From: Lentisphaeria bacterium
Lineage (GTDB): Bacteria; Verrucomicrobiota; Lentisphaeria; Victivallales; Victivallaceae
Direction: 5' to 3'
Length of the DNA: 64,000 nucleotides
Assembly: GCA_018265615.1 (NCBI GenBank)
Contig: JABLYX010000013.1
Span: 37,013 to 101,012 of the forward strand
Shown here: positions 7,712 to 16,103 of the stretch, one piece after another
How the letters are laid out: every line of letters starts with the position of its first letter
How positions within the stretch are numbered: the first letter of the stretch is position 1
Position numbers and translations under genes: made by a program
Notes under the pieces: generated by a model
The model's database searches: none
What the model was told of the DNA's origin: nothing
Seen by the model: only the letters and a program-made list of their open reading frames with translations

Positions 7712-10309
7712 ATGATTTTGAAAATCGCATCACTCATCGCGGGAACGCTCCTGCCGGCCGGAATCATTTCCGCACAGGAGAGCTTCAATTACAACGGCTG
7801 GATTTCCGGGCAATTCTGGGGCGGCGGTTATGTGCAGAACGTGGTGCCCGCCCCGTCGAACCCCGCGCGCTGCTATGCGTATATCGACATGGCGGGGCTC
7901 TACCGCAGCAACGACGGCGGAAACACGTGGCGCATGCTGCACGGCGCTTTCCCCGATAAAATCGGTATGCAGATCCGAGGCGTTTCGGTCGATCCCCGCG
8001 ACGCGGACCGGATCGCCGTGGTCGTCGCGGCGAAGGACCGTTTCGGCAAGGGGTATCTGCTGCTCAGCACCGACGGCGGAGGCTCCTTCCGCGAAGCCGG
8101 GCGGATCGAGGTGGACAACTGGGGGCGCCGCGCCACCGGCTTTGTCATCGACCGCAATCCCGGCGACCCCGGCGAGATTTTCGTCGCGGGATACGACGGC
8201 GTCCGGCGCAGCACGGACAACGGCGCGAGCTACGAGCTGCTCTTTCCGCACCCGCTGAATCCGACCGACCTGCGTTTCGACCGCCGGAACAACGGCCGCC
8301 TGTGGCTCTGTTCCCCCGCCAAAAGCGAACACGGCGTCGGGAACACCCGGTTCCACTCCGCTTTCGACCCGGGCTTCTACACTTCGGGCGACGGCGGGAA
8401 AAGCTGGGAGAAGCTCTCCGCCGAGTCGCCGACCGAAATCGTCCAGAGCGTCTCCGACCCGCACGAGCTCTACGGAATCTTCGACTTCCAGACCATCCGC
8501 CGCAGCACCGACGGCGGCAGGAGCTGGAGCGATTGCTCGCAGGGGCTCCGGCAAACCCCGGTCGAATACCATGACCGCTGGTGCAACAAAAACATCTACA
8601 CCGCCCTTGCGGCCGGGCCGGACTTCATCCTGACCGCCAGCACGCTGAAAGACCTCTACCGCCTGAAGCGCGGCTCCGGCGAATGGGAGAGGGTCTCCGT
8701 CGAATCCGTCGATCCGCGCGACTACCTCGGCGCCCATAAGATCGAGGATCAGGCGTTCAAGGCCACCGGCAGCATCACGGTGGATCCCGCGGACCCGGAA
8801 CACTGGTACGCGACCGACTACTACAACGTCATGCAGACCTTCGACGGCGGAAAAAACTGGCGCTGCACGAGCACGGGGCTCTCGCAGGTCGTGATCCAGA
8901 ATGTCTTCGTGCTGCCCGGGACGCACCACTTCCTGGTCAGCCTCATGGATCACAGCTGGTATCTCAGCAGGGACGGCGGGAAAAGCTTCGAACCGTACGG
9001 CGGCTTCGGCTACGAACGGCTCTATATCCGGCAATCCCCGGCGGATCCTTCGACCGTCTACACGAGCGGCCCGCGCGGTTCGACCGTCACCGTTTCGCGG
9101 GACGGCGGGAAAACCTGGCACATGCCCGCCCAGAACGGCCTGCCGGAGAACCGGAAGCATTTCGTCCGCGCATCGGTCGCGCCGGATTCCGCCGATCCCG
9201 GCACCGTCTATCTCGGCGTCTCCCGGGAGTTCGCCGGAGGCAGAGGCGGCGGCGTCTACGTCAGCCGCGACTTCGGGGAGAACTGGAGCCGCATGAGCGA
9301 CGGCCTGCCCGACCCCTCCGCTCATCAGGGCAAAGGGTTCTTCGAAAACACGAACGTCTGCGGCAACGAGCTGGCCGTCTCCAAAGCCGGAACCCCGGTC
9401 GCCGCGAGCATCGTCTATAATATCGTCTGCCGCTATGACCGGAAAAAAGGACGCTGGGAGACGGTCCGCAACGATCCCGGCCGCCCGTGGGGACTCCGCG
9501 ATCTGCAGGCCGATCCGTTCAGCAGCCGGCTCTGGCTCAGCGCCATGACGACCGGACTGCTCTACAGCGACGACGACGGAAGAAGCTGGAAAAGGCTCGG
9601 CACGTTTCCGGGGAACGCGGGGCGGCTCTGTTTCGACCCCGAAAAGCCGGGGCGCTTCACCGTCACCTCGCCGCAGGGGCTCTATCTGACGGAGGACGGC
9701 GGAGAAAGCTGGTACTTCTGCGATTTCGAACTGAAGCAGCCCGGCCGGAGTTTCAATTCGGTCGCCGCCATCGCAGGGGAGACCCTCCTGCTCGGCACGC
9801 CGGACAGCGGCGTGTTCCGCCGCCGGATCGAACGGAATCCCGACGGTTCCCCGCGCGGCTTCGTCCGGAAAACCGCAGAGAAACCGGTCCACCGCACCGC
9901 GAAGTTCAACGATTTTTTCGGAACCGGCACATTGCGGCTCCTGCCCGGAGACGGTGAATTCACCGCGTCCGGCGGCGGCCACACGCCGCTGTTCGGCGTC
10001 CGCGACGACAGCACGCTCCGGCTGGAGTGCGCGGATGCGGCGAATTACGCCACCGTCAGCGCGACGGGGCTGCCCGTGAAAACCGGCGTTCCCTGCACGC
10101 TCAGCTTCGAAGTGCGCGGCGACATCAGCCTGACCGGATACCTCTCAGACCCGAAACGCCGCGATTTCCTCTCGACGAAGCTCGGGGAGGAGTGGAAGAG
10201 CGTTTCCGTGCGCGTCGTCCCGGCGGCGGACAAACTTTCGGTCTCCCTGCTGAACTGGAAACAGCGGGGGTGGTTCGAAGTGCGCAAATTTGCGCTGACC
10301 GAAGAATGA
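7712..10309 (+). CDS. secreted BNR/Asp-box beta-propeller protein, GH74-like
   Basis: This is an 865-residue exported protein with an N-terminal signal peptide (ILKIASLIAGTLLPAGIISAQ). About eleven Asp-box motifs (S/T-x-D-G-G-x-[ST]-[WFY]) run through it: SNDGGNTW, STDGGGSF, STDNGASY, SGDGGKSW, STDGGRSW, TFDGGKNW, SRDGGKSF, SRDGGKTW, SRDFGENW, SDDDGRSW and TEDGGESW. Such a number fits two seven-bladed propellers as in GH74 xyloglucanases or in sortilin/sialidase-like proteins. The last 150 residues look like a beta-sandwich carbohydrate-binding domain. It is 18 bp behind the pseudopilin, and its stop overlaps the next start, so it is in the same operon. The GH74 assignment rests on repeats only; the catalytic acids were not identified. 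Confidence 0.7.
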   Translation: MILKIASLIAGTLLPAGIISAQESFNYNGWISGQFWGGGYVQNVVPAPSNPARCYAYIDMAGLYRSNDGGNTWRMLHGAFPDKIGMQIRGVSVDPRDADRIAVVVAAKDRFGKGYLLLSTDGGGSFREAGRIEVDNWGRRATGFVIDRNPGDPGEIFVAGYDGVRRSTDNGASYELLFPHPLNPTDLRFDRRNNGRLWLCSPAKSEHGVGNTRFHSAFDPGFYTSGDGGKSWEKLSAESPTEIVQSVSDPHELYGIFDFQTIRRSTDGGRSWSDCSQGLRQTPVEYHDRWCNKNIYTALAAGPDFILTASTLKDLYRLKRGSGEWERVSVESVDPRDYLGAHKIEDQAFKATGSITVDPADPEHWYATDYYNVMQTFDGGKNWRCTSTGLSQVVIQNVFVLPGTHHFLVSLMDHSWYLSRDGGKSFEPYGGFGYERLYIRQSPADPSTVYTSGPRGSTVTVSRDGGKTWHMPAQNGLPENRKHFVRASVAPDSADPGTVYLGVSREFAGGRGGGVYVSRDFGENWSRMSDGLPDPSAHQGKGFFENTNVCGNELAVSKAGTPVAASIVYNIVCRYDRKKGRWETVRNDPGRPWGLRDLQADPFSSRLWLSAMTTGLLYSDDDGRSWKRLGTFPGNAGRLCFDPEKPGRFTVTSPQGLYLTEDGGESWYFCDFELKQPGRSFNSVAAIAGETLLLGTPDSGVFRRRIERNPDGSPRGFVRKTAEKPVHRTAKFNDFFGTGTLRLLPGDGEFTASGGGHTPLFGVRDDSTLRLECADAANYATVSATGLPVKTGVPCTLSFEVRGDISLTGYLSDPKRRDFLSTKLGEEWKSVSVRVVPAADKLSVSLLNWKQRGWFEVRKFALTEE

Positions 10310-11664
10310 AACTCCGGCTTCTCCTGCCGCTCCTCTGCGCCGCGCTCTGCACCGGCGGAGCGGAGCTCTCCCTGGAGGAGCTGCCGGCGACGGCCGAACG
10401 CGCTTTCTGGACCTGGGACGGAACAAGGTTCCCGCTCCGCGGCCGCAACCTTTCGGGCGGCCCCATCCGCATCGGCCGAACGGAGTATGCAGCCGGACTC
10501 TGCGGCCATACGCCGTTCAGCTGCGTCTACCGGACAGACGCGCGCGCGGAAGCCTTCTCCGCCGAAATCGGCGTGGAGGCGACCGACCACGCACGGGACC
10601 CAATCCTGCCGGGCGACCCGCCGCCTGCCGTCACGTTCCGCTTCTTCGCGGATTTCCGGGAGGTCCGCCGGGTGCGCCGCCTGCTCGGCCAGCCTCCCGA
10701 ACCGGTCCGCATCGACCTCAGGGGGGTCCGTCATTTCGAAATCCGGGCGCAGGCGTCGGGAGGCCGCACCTCCCACCGCTGCCGGACCGCGCTCGGCAAC
10801 CCGGTATTTTCGACGGAGGACCCGGATGCGCTGAGGCGGGCGCTGGCCGGAGCCGCCGCCGGGATTGGTGAAGCGCCCATCTTCCCGCCTGCTCCGCGCT
10901 GGCGGGGGAGCACACCGGAGAAAATCCGCTTCGCCGGTTACGCCGCAGGGGCCTACCGGTTCCGGACCGGGCAGTATGAACTGGTTCTCGCCCCCGAATG
11001 CGCGGGCAGGATGCTGTGGTTCTCCCGTCCGGGCGGGCCGAACCTGCTGGCGCCCGAGCTTCCGGTTCCGCGAAAGGAGGCCCTGATACCGGGAGGATAT
11101 CCCGATTTCGCCACCGGCCGCTTCCTGCGCATCCTGCCGGACGATCAGTTGATCCCGGGCGACCCGGTGCTCGAAACCGCCCCGTTCTCCATCGATTTCC
11201 CGGAGGAAAACCTCGTCGTCATGCGTTCGGCCGAAAGCCGGGTGCATGAGGTCTCCTTCGAATACCGCTGCCGGCTGCTGCCGGACGGCGTCGCCGTCAC
11301 AGGCATCATCCGGAACCTCTCGTCTTTTCCGCGCAGTCTCGGCTGCTGGAGCCTCGCCCGGGCCGACGCCCGCAAACTCCGGAGCGTGGAGATTCCGGGC
11401 CGGGCGGCCATCCTGCCGGAAACGATTCCGCCGGAGGGGTACGAAACCGGAGCCTCCGCCCCGGCCCGGATGACGGCGCTGTTCGACACAGGGGAACGCC
11501 TCACGATCACCGGGCCGGAAGAGAAATGCGCGGTGAAGCTCTACCGGACCGGCCGCTTCGTCGAGCTCGAACTCCTCGGGGAGTGCGTCTCCGTCCCGCC
11601 GGGCGGAACCGTCCGGCTGCGCGAACGCTGGACGCTTCGCCGTCCCTTCGCGGAATCCCGGTAA
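10306..11664 (+). CDS. secreted NPCBM-like plus DUF4380-like protein
   Basis: This 452-residue protein has a signal peptide (KLRLLLPLLCAALCTGGA). Residues 20 to 165 resemble an NPCBM/NEW2-type beta-sandwich (YAAGLCGHTPFSCVY, then VTFRFFADFREVRRV). Residues 200 to 450 resemble the galactose-mutarotase-like DUF4380 fold (YELVLAPECAGRMLWFSRPGGPNLL, GIIRNLSSFPRSLGCWSL). The ATG at 10306 overlaps the TGA of the GH74-like gene (ATGA), so translation is coupled. A longer frame upstream is antisense-like noise inside the previous gene. It may bind or epimerise sugar in the periplasm; no enzyme activity can be assigned. Confidence 0.65.
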   Translation: MKLRLLLPLLCAALCTGGAELSLEELPATAERAFWTWDGTRFPLRGRNLSGGPIRIGRTEYAAGLCGHTPFSCVYRTDARAEAFSAEIGVEATDHARDPILPGDPPPAVTFRFFADFREVRRVRRLLGQPPEPVRIDLRGVRHFEIRAQASGGRTSHRCRTALGNPVFSTEDPDALRRALAGAAAGIGEAPIFPPAPRWRGSTPEKIRFAGYAAGAYRFRTGQYELVLAPECAGRMLWFSRPGGPNLLAPELPVPRKEALIPGGYPDFATGRFLRILPDDQLIPGDPVLETAPFSIDFPEENLVVMRSAESRVHEVSFEYRCRLLPDGVAVTGIIRNLSSFPRSLGCWSLARADARKLRSVEIPGRAAILPETIPPEGYETGASAPARMTALFDTGERLTITGPEEKCAVKLYRTGRFVELELLGECVSVPPGGTVRLRERWTLRRPFAESR

Positions 11665-11670
11665 ATGCGC

Positions 11671-11699
11671 TTGATTTTCGGCGGCCGGAATGTTATCTT
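11671..11699 (+). promoter_or_regulatory. internal promoter before esterase gene
   Basis: TTGATT at 11671-11676, a 17-base spacer and TATCTT at 11694-11699 are followed by a strong AAAAGGAG ribosome site at 11705-11712. The esterase can thus be made independently of the upstream operon. Confidence 0.55.
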
Positions 11700-11722
11700 G
11701 ATAGGAAAAGGAGATTTTCATC

Positions 11723-13600
11723 ATGATCCGTCCGCCCGCCTACAGTGACATGCTTCAGAACTATTATGAGGAAAAGTTCCTGCGCCTGCGCCGGGAGCGG
11801 CAGGCCCGTCTCACCGCCGTCAATACTCCGGCGGAGGCGCGCGACTACGCCGCATGGGCGCGCCGGGCCGTGCGCGAAGCGTTTGAACTGCCGGAAGAAC
11901 GCACCCCGCTCTATGCGCGCGTGACGGCCCGCGAAGAGGCGGACGGCGTCCTCACCGAAGCGGTTCTCTTCGAACCGCGCCCGTGCTATCTCGCCTCGGC
12001 GCTCCTGTACCGCCCGGCGGGCGAGCTGCGCGGCAGGAAGCTCCCGGCCGTGCTGGGGCTCTGCGGCCACTCGCAGAACGGAAAAAGCTGCGAAGTATAC
12101 CGCATTTTCGCCCGCACGCTCGCAAAAGCCGGCTTTCTCGTGCTCCTTGCGGAACCGGCCGGACAGGGGGAGCGGCTGCAGTTCGTCCGCACGTCCGGCG
12201 ACCGTTTTTCCGGCCGCTGCACCGATGAGCACAACCAGCTCGGTAAAATGCTCGGCCTCTTCGGAGACAACTTCGCGTTCTGGCGCACCTGGGATGCGAT
12301 GCGCGCGCTCGATTATCTGCTCTCCCGCCCCGAAGCGGACCGCTCCTGCGTCGGTGTGACCGGGAACTCCGGCGGCGGCACGATGTCCACCTATCTCTGG
12401 GCACTCGACGACCGGCTCACGATGGCCGCGCCGGGCTGCTACGTCACGAGCTTCTTCCGCAACTTCGACAATGAGCTCCCGGTCGACGCCGAACAGGCGG
12501 TTCCGGGGCTGGCCGCAGCCGGATTTGAAATGGCGGACTTCCTGATCGCGCGCGCCTCCGAGCCGTGCATCATCCTCGGGCGCGGAAACGACTTCTTCGA
12601 TCCGCGCGGCACGCAGGAGGCATTCGCGGAAACCCGGAAAATCTACGGACTCCTCGACGCCCCGGAACGCATCCGGCTCTCCGTCGAGGCCGGCGACCAC
12701 GGCTACGGCCCGGGCAACCGCCGCGCGATGTACCGCTTTTTCGCCGCCGAAGCCGGGCTCTCCGGTGAAGTCGAAGAGCTTTCCGCCGGCCCGGATCTGC
12801 AGGCGTCGCCGGACGGACAGGTGAACTGGATCCCCGGCAGCCGCACCCTGCCGGAATTCCTGGCCGGCTGGTGCGACGAGCCTTTCCCGGAGCCTATGCC
12901 GGTCCGCGACTTCCTCGCCCTCTCCGGCGTGGTTCCCCCCGCTTCGGCGCCGGATTACAAGGTGCTCCGGAACGGCCGTTTCGACTCGAAGGTCATCTCG
13001 GTTTTCGGCGTCCGCAGCGAACCGGGCATCCTCGCTTTCCTGCACCTCTGCGACACCCATGCGCACAACCGGGTCCCGGAAGACGGCAAAGCCACACTGC
13101 TCGTCGCCGGAAGAGACGCCGAGGATGAGCTCCTCTCCGCCTCCCTGCCGGATGACGGCTCGCGGCTCTTCACGCTTGACGTGCGCGGCTTCGGCAAGAG
13201 CTTCCCCCTGACCGGCGACCGCGACGGCGACTTCTTCACGCCGTACGGCACGGAGTATTTCTACGACGCGGCGGGCCTGATGGCCGATTCGCCCCTCTTT
13301 TCCGGGCGCGCCCGCGACGTCCTCGCGGCCCTCGCCCTCCTGCGCGCCGCAAACTGCCGGGAAATACGGGTCGTCGGGCGCGGCGCCGCACTGCTCGTCA
13401 CGGCGTTCGCCTGCTGCGCCGCTCCGGAGCTATGGGACTGCCTCGTCCTGGAAAAGGCCCCCGCATCCATGCGCGACCTCGTCCGGAAAGCCGTCTACCC
13501 CGAACCGCAGTCGTACGCCCCGCGCGGCATGCTCCGCCATTTCGATCTCGCCGATCTCTATGCGGAACTGGCCGTCGGCCACTCCCTCAAGCTCTCCTGA
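11723..13600 (+). CDS. alpha/beta-hydrolase, acetyl-xylan-esterase-like
   Basis: This 625-residue protein has no signal peptide. An alpha/beta-hydrolase core spans residues 85 to 350: an oxyanion region LPAVLGLCGHSQNGKS, a nucleophile elbow GNSGGG at about residues 213 to 218, and a likely catalytic His in VEAGDHGYGPGNRR. The arrangement resembles the large esterases (CE7/CE15-like) seen with plant polysaccharide enzymes. A second, less regular hydrolase-like half follows (TLDVRGFGKSFPLTGDRDGDF). Length and doubling are unusual. AAAAGGAG precedes the ATG, and the gene has its own promoter. It closes the GntR-controlled cluster and probably removes acyl groups from oligosaccharides. Confidence 0.7.
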   Translation: MIRPPAYSDMLQNYYEEKFLRLRRERQARLTAVNTPAEARDYAAWARRAVREAFELPEERTPLYARVTAREEADGVLTEAVLFEPRPCYLASALLYRPAGELRGRKLPAVLGLCGHSQNGKSCEVYRIFARTLAKAGFLVLLAEPAGQGERLQFVRTSGDRFSGRCTDEHNQLGKMLGLFGDNFAFWRTWDAMRALDYLLSRPEADRSCVGVTGNSGGGTMSTYLWALDDRLTMAAPGCYVTSFFRNFDNELPVDAEQAVPGLAAAGFEMADFLIARASEPCIILGRGNDFFDPRGTQEAFAETRKIYGLLDAPERIRLSVEAGDHGYGPGNRRAMYRFFAAEAGLSGEVEELSAGPDLQASPDGQVNWIPGSRTLPEFLAGWCDEPFPEPMPVRDFLALSGVVPPASAPDYKVLRNGRFDSKVISVFGVRSEPGILAFLHLCDTHAHNRVPEDGKATLLVAGRDAEDELLSASLPDDGSRLFTLDVRGFGKSFPLTGDRDGDFFTPYGTEYFYDAAGLMADSPLFSGRARDVLAALALLRAANCREIRVVGRGAALLVTAFACCAAPELWDCLVLEKAPASMRDLVRKAVYPEPQSYAPRGMLRHFDLADLYAELAVGHSLKLS

Positions 13601-13626
13601 CTTTGTCCGCGGCAACGCCGTGGGAC

Positions 13627-13654
13627 TCGGAGGGGGTACTTCGTCCCCCTCCGA
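13627..13654. repeat. hairpin, 10-bp stem, REP-like
   Basis: TCGGAGGGGG pairs perfectly with CCCCCTCCGA around an 8-base loop. It follows the esterase stop by 26 bases but has no T-run. It could be a REP-type element or help end transcription. Confidence 0.55.
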
Positions 13655-13690
13655 ACCTCCTCCAGACCGGCGGGGCGCCGGTGCCGGCCG

Positions 13691-13713
13691 CATAAAAGGC
13701 TGCGCCTTTTATG
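13691..13713. terminator. hairpin CATAAAAGGC/GCCTTTTATG, possible terminator
   Basis: This is a perfect 10-bp stem with a 3-base loop. The A and T tracts lie inside the stem, as in some bidirectional terminators, but no separate T-run follows. It is possibly the end of the esterase transcript. Confidence 0.45.
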
Positions 13714-13990
13714 CTCGACAGGGACAAGTTTGGGTTATGCAAGCTCGTGTCTGCGCCAAATACCGCTCCTTCCGGCATGCCTTCCCGCTTTTTTGCGGAA
13801 AGGCAGCACTCCCTCCGCCTGTTTTGGCAGGAAGTTTGAGAACGAACCGTAAGATGCCTGCGGAAAATTTTTGGCCGTTCTCGTTTTTTGGAGATCTTTG
13901 CAGGCTCTTGTCAGGCCATTTTGCATAACTGATGGAACCACGCAACGGTTCATGGCCGTCTGGGGGGGTTCTGTTTTTATGGGTTATGCA

Positions 13991-14094
13991 TGGCGTGCGG
14001 CTTGTTTGATTGCGCTTCGCGCTTTTGTTCCTTACGTGGTCTGTGTGGCGTGCGCCGTGTTTGGTTGCGCTTCGCGCTTTTGCTCCTTGCGGGA
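13991..14094 (+). repeat. 55-bp imperfect tandem repeat
   Basis: TGGCGTGCG begins at 13991 and TGGCGTGCGCC at 14046. Both copies share GCGCTTCGCGCTTTTG with a small GCGCTTCGCGC hairpin. The copies differ at several positions. The role is unknown. Confidence 0.6.
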
Positions 14095-14139
14095 TTGTCC
14101 GTTTTTACAAAATATTAACGCAGTTTTTTTGTTCTGCTC

Positions 14140-14168
14140 TTGACATTCCGGGAAAAATATGTCATAAT
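14140..14168 (+). promoter_or_regulatory. promoter of LacI-family gene
   Basis: TTGACA at 14140-14145, a 17-base spacer and CATAAT at 14163-14168. The operator palindrome starts right after the -10. Confidence 0.8.
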
Positions 14169-14169
14169 A

Positions 14170-14181
14170 TAAACTAGTTTA
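14170..14181. promoter_or_regulatory. LacI-type operator, regulator copy
   Basis: TAAACTAGTTTA is a perfect 12-bp palindrome over the expected transcription start. The same core occurs before the pseudopilin gene downstream (15291-15304). Confidence 0.8.
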
Positions 14182-14205
14182 GAAAAACTTTGGAGTTTCG
14201 GGTTC

Positions 14206-15222
14206 ATGCAGCAGCGTTATTCACTGGCGAAAATTTCACAGGAGCTCGGCGTCAGCAAGGCGGCGGTTTCGCTGTCGCTTTCGGGCAAGGCGCGCCAGGT
14301 CGGCGTGAGCGAAGAGCTTGAGAAGCGGATTCTCGACTTCTGCCGCAAAATCGACTACCAGCCCAATATTCACGCGCGCCGGCTGAACAGCAAACTTGTG
14401 AAGAACATCGGCCTCCTGCTCGAGCGGTTCGAGGAAGGCGCGACCGCCCTCATGCTGAGCGGCGTCGTGGAAGCGGCCGACCGGGCCGGCTTCCGGGTCA
14501 CGATCCAGATCTACCGCCCGGAACAGCCCGAATCGATCGCCCTGGCCTGGCTGAGAAACCGCGAAATCGACGGGATGATCTTCTACGGGCTCGCGCTTCC
14601 GGAACCGTGGCGGCAGCGGCTGATCTCCGAAAACTGGCCGGCCGTCGGCATCGGAATCGAACCCGGCAGCGGGATCCCGTCCGTCAACGTCAACAACTTC
14701 ACGGCGACCTACACCCTGGCCGGGGGCCTCGTGCGCCAGGGCTTCAGGGAATTCCATTTCTTCGGCGGCCTCCGGAGCAGCTATCCGGCCCGGGAACGCG
14801 AGCGCGGCTTTCGCACGGCTCTCCGGGAAGCAGGCGTCCTGCTGCCGGAGGACCGGATCCATATCATCGGGTTCAGCAAGGAACACGCCCAGGAGGTCAC
14901 CTTCGAGCTCCTGAGCGACGGCAAGCTCAGGCCCGGCTCCGCGATCGTCTGCGCGAGCGACCTGCTTGCGATCGGGGCGATGCAGGCGCTGCACCGTTCC
15001 GGCTTTCAGGTTCCGCAGGATTTCCATGTCACCGGCGTCAACGGCTCTTCCGCGGCGGCTGACTTCGCTCCGAGCCTGACAACCTTCGAGTATCTGCCCC
15101 GGCAACAGGGCATACTCGCGGCCGAGATGCTGCTCGAACGCCTGGCGAACCGGAAACCGCCGGAAGACCGGGAGCTGAAAGGCAGGCTCATCCCCGGGGA
15201 ATCCGCCCCGGTGGGAAACTGA
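14206..15222 (+). CDS. LacI-family transcriptional regulator
   Basis: This is a 338-residue regulator. Residues 4 to 50 are the LacI helix-turn-helix (SLAKISQELGVSKAAVSLSLSGK) with the hinge helix region around ARRLNSKLVKNIG. The rest is the sugar-binding domain of usual length (NREIDGMIFYG, SAIVCASDLLAIGAMQALHRSG, VTGVNGS, PSLTTFEYLPRQQG). GGAG lies 10 bases before the ATG. An identical palindrome core sits over its own promoter and again before the next gene, so it very likely represses itself and the pseudopilin-GH5 operon until its sugar is present. The ligand is unknown. Confidence 0.9.
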   Translation: MQQRYSLAKISQELGVSKAAVSLSLSGKARQVGVSEELEKRILDFCRKIDYQPNIHARRLNSKLVKNIGLLLERFEEGATALMLSGVVEAADRAGFRVTIQIYRPEQPESIALAWLRNREIDGMIFYGLALPEPWRQRLISENWPAVGIGIEPGSGIPSVNVNNFTATYTLAGGLVRQGFREFHFFGGLRSSYPARERERGFRTALREAGVLLPEDRIHIIGFSKEHAQEVTFELLSDGKLRPGSAIVCASDLLAIGAMQALHRSGFQVPQDFHVTGVNGSSAAADFAPSLTTFEYLPRQQGILAAEMLLERLANRKPPEDRELKGRLIPGESAPVGN

Positions 15223-15290
15223 ACCGCTCACCGGAAGCAGATGGAATCCGAACGCAATGCAAATCAGAAAAGTTGGACAGAACAGGTTTC

Positions 15291-15304
15291 ATAAACTAGT
15301 TTAT
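15291..15304. promoter_or_regulatory. LacI-type operator, target copy
   Basis: ATAAACTAGTTTAT is a 14-bp perfect palindrome 32 bp before the pseudopilin start. It contains the full 12-bp core found at the regulator's promoter. Confidence 0.8.
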
Positions 15305-15336
15305 ATAAAAACCGAATTCAACCGGGGAGGTATCCA

Positions 15337-16092
15337 ATGAACCGAAAATACCGTTTCACACTGATCGAGCTCCTGATTGTCATCGCGATCATCGCAATTC
15401 TCGCGGGCATGCTTCTGCCGGCGCTGAACCAGGCGCGCGAAACCTCAAAGAAGATCAAATGCGTCGGCGCCTTGAAGCAGTACGCCATGGCCGGAACCAT
15501 GTATGCGAATTCGTTTGACGATTACTGGGTTCCGGGCCTCGGCTGGACCTACAAAAGCGATTATCTCAGATGGCAGAGCAATTATGCGTTCCGCAAGATC
15601 CTCGGCGGACGGGTCAATATGGAGAATCTGGATGAAAAAGCGGGTTACTGCGACCACCGCACCTCCCCGGGCCTGATCTGCCCGAAGGCCGAGCTGAGCC
15701 TCAGCCATGCCAACACGCCGAAATACGGCCCTTCCATCAGCACGACCTACGGCGTTTCCAGCGCCGACTTCGCACTCGGGCCGTGGGCGACCGGAGACAA
15801 AATCATCGCCTACAAGCTCAGCCGGATCACGCACCCGACCCAGCGCATGGCGTTCTGCGACAGCACCGACTTCGCGGTCAACAAGAAGAAGGCCAACCCC
15901 TCCTACTACCGGACCAGCCTGGAGAGCGGCACGGAGGCGACGCTGGTCGCCTACCGGCACGGCAACTACAGCTATACGAACATCGCGCTCTTCGACGGCC
16001 ATGCGGAAACCGTCCACTACGACTCGCTCTGGCGCGATTACCGCTTCACGAAATTCTACGACCGCGAACTCGACTGGAACCGTTCCAACTGA
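15337..16092 (+). CDS. pseudopilin-like secreted protein (prepilin leader, DUF1559-type)
   Basis: This 251-residue protein has the prepilin leader MNRKYR, then [19 protein letters not shown], with Glu at +5 and cleavage expected before Phe. The globular part has scattered Tyr/Cys and ends with an [13 protein letters not shown] segment preceded by H-G-N, a variant of the H-x9-DG mark. GGGGAGG precedes the ATG. It is the first gene behind a LacI-type operator and lies 11 bp before the GH5 gene, so it is co-expressed with it. It is probably exposed at the cell envelope; its exact job is inferred only from context. Confidence 0.85.
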   Translation: MNRKYRFTLIELLIVIAIIAILAGMLLPALNQARETSKKIKCVGALKQYAMAGTMYANSFDDYWVPGLGWTYKSDYLRWQSNYAFRKILGGRVNMENLDEKAGYCDHRTSPGLICPKAELSLSHANTPKYGPSISTTYGVSSADFALGPWATGDKIIAYKLSRITHPTQRMAFCDSTDFAVNKKKANPSYYRTSLESGTEATLVAYRHGNYSYTNIALFDGHAETVHYDSLWRDYRFTKFYDRELDWNRSN

Positions 16093-16103
16093 CAGGAGAT
16101 GGC

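Larger units (their letters stand above)
13601..14205. other. 605-bp intergenic region with hairpins and tandem repeat
   Basis: No convincing gene is present. From left to right it holds a 10-bp-stem hairpin (13627-13654), a second 10-bp-stem hairpin (13691-13713), a low-information stretch, a 55-bp imperfect tandem repeat (13991-14094), and the promoter and operator of the LacI gene. Short open frames here have no ribosome site and no protein-like pattern. Confidence 0.6.

Noticed and set aside
7730..9982. Very long open frame on the minus strand under the GH74-like gene
   Set aside because: It mirrors a gene with Asp-box repeats and a signal peptide on the plus strand. High GC leaves the antisense frame open; its translation is Ala/Arg/Glu/Val-rich with no pattern.
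13991..14094. CRISPR-like repeat
   Set aside because: There are only two imperfect copies without spacers of constant length and no cas genes.
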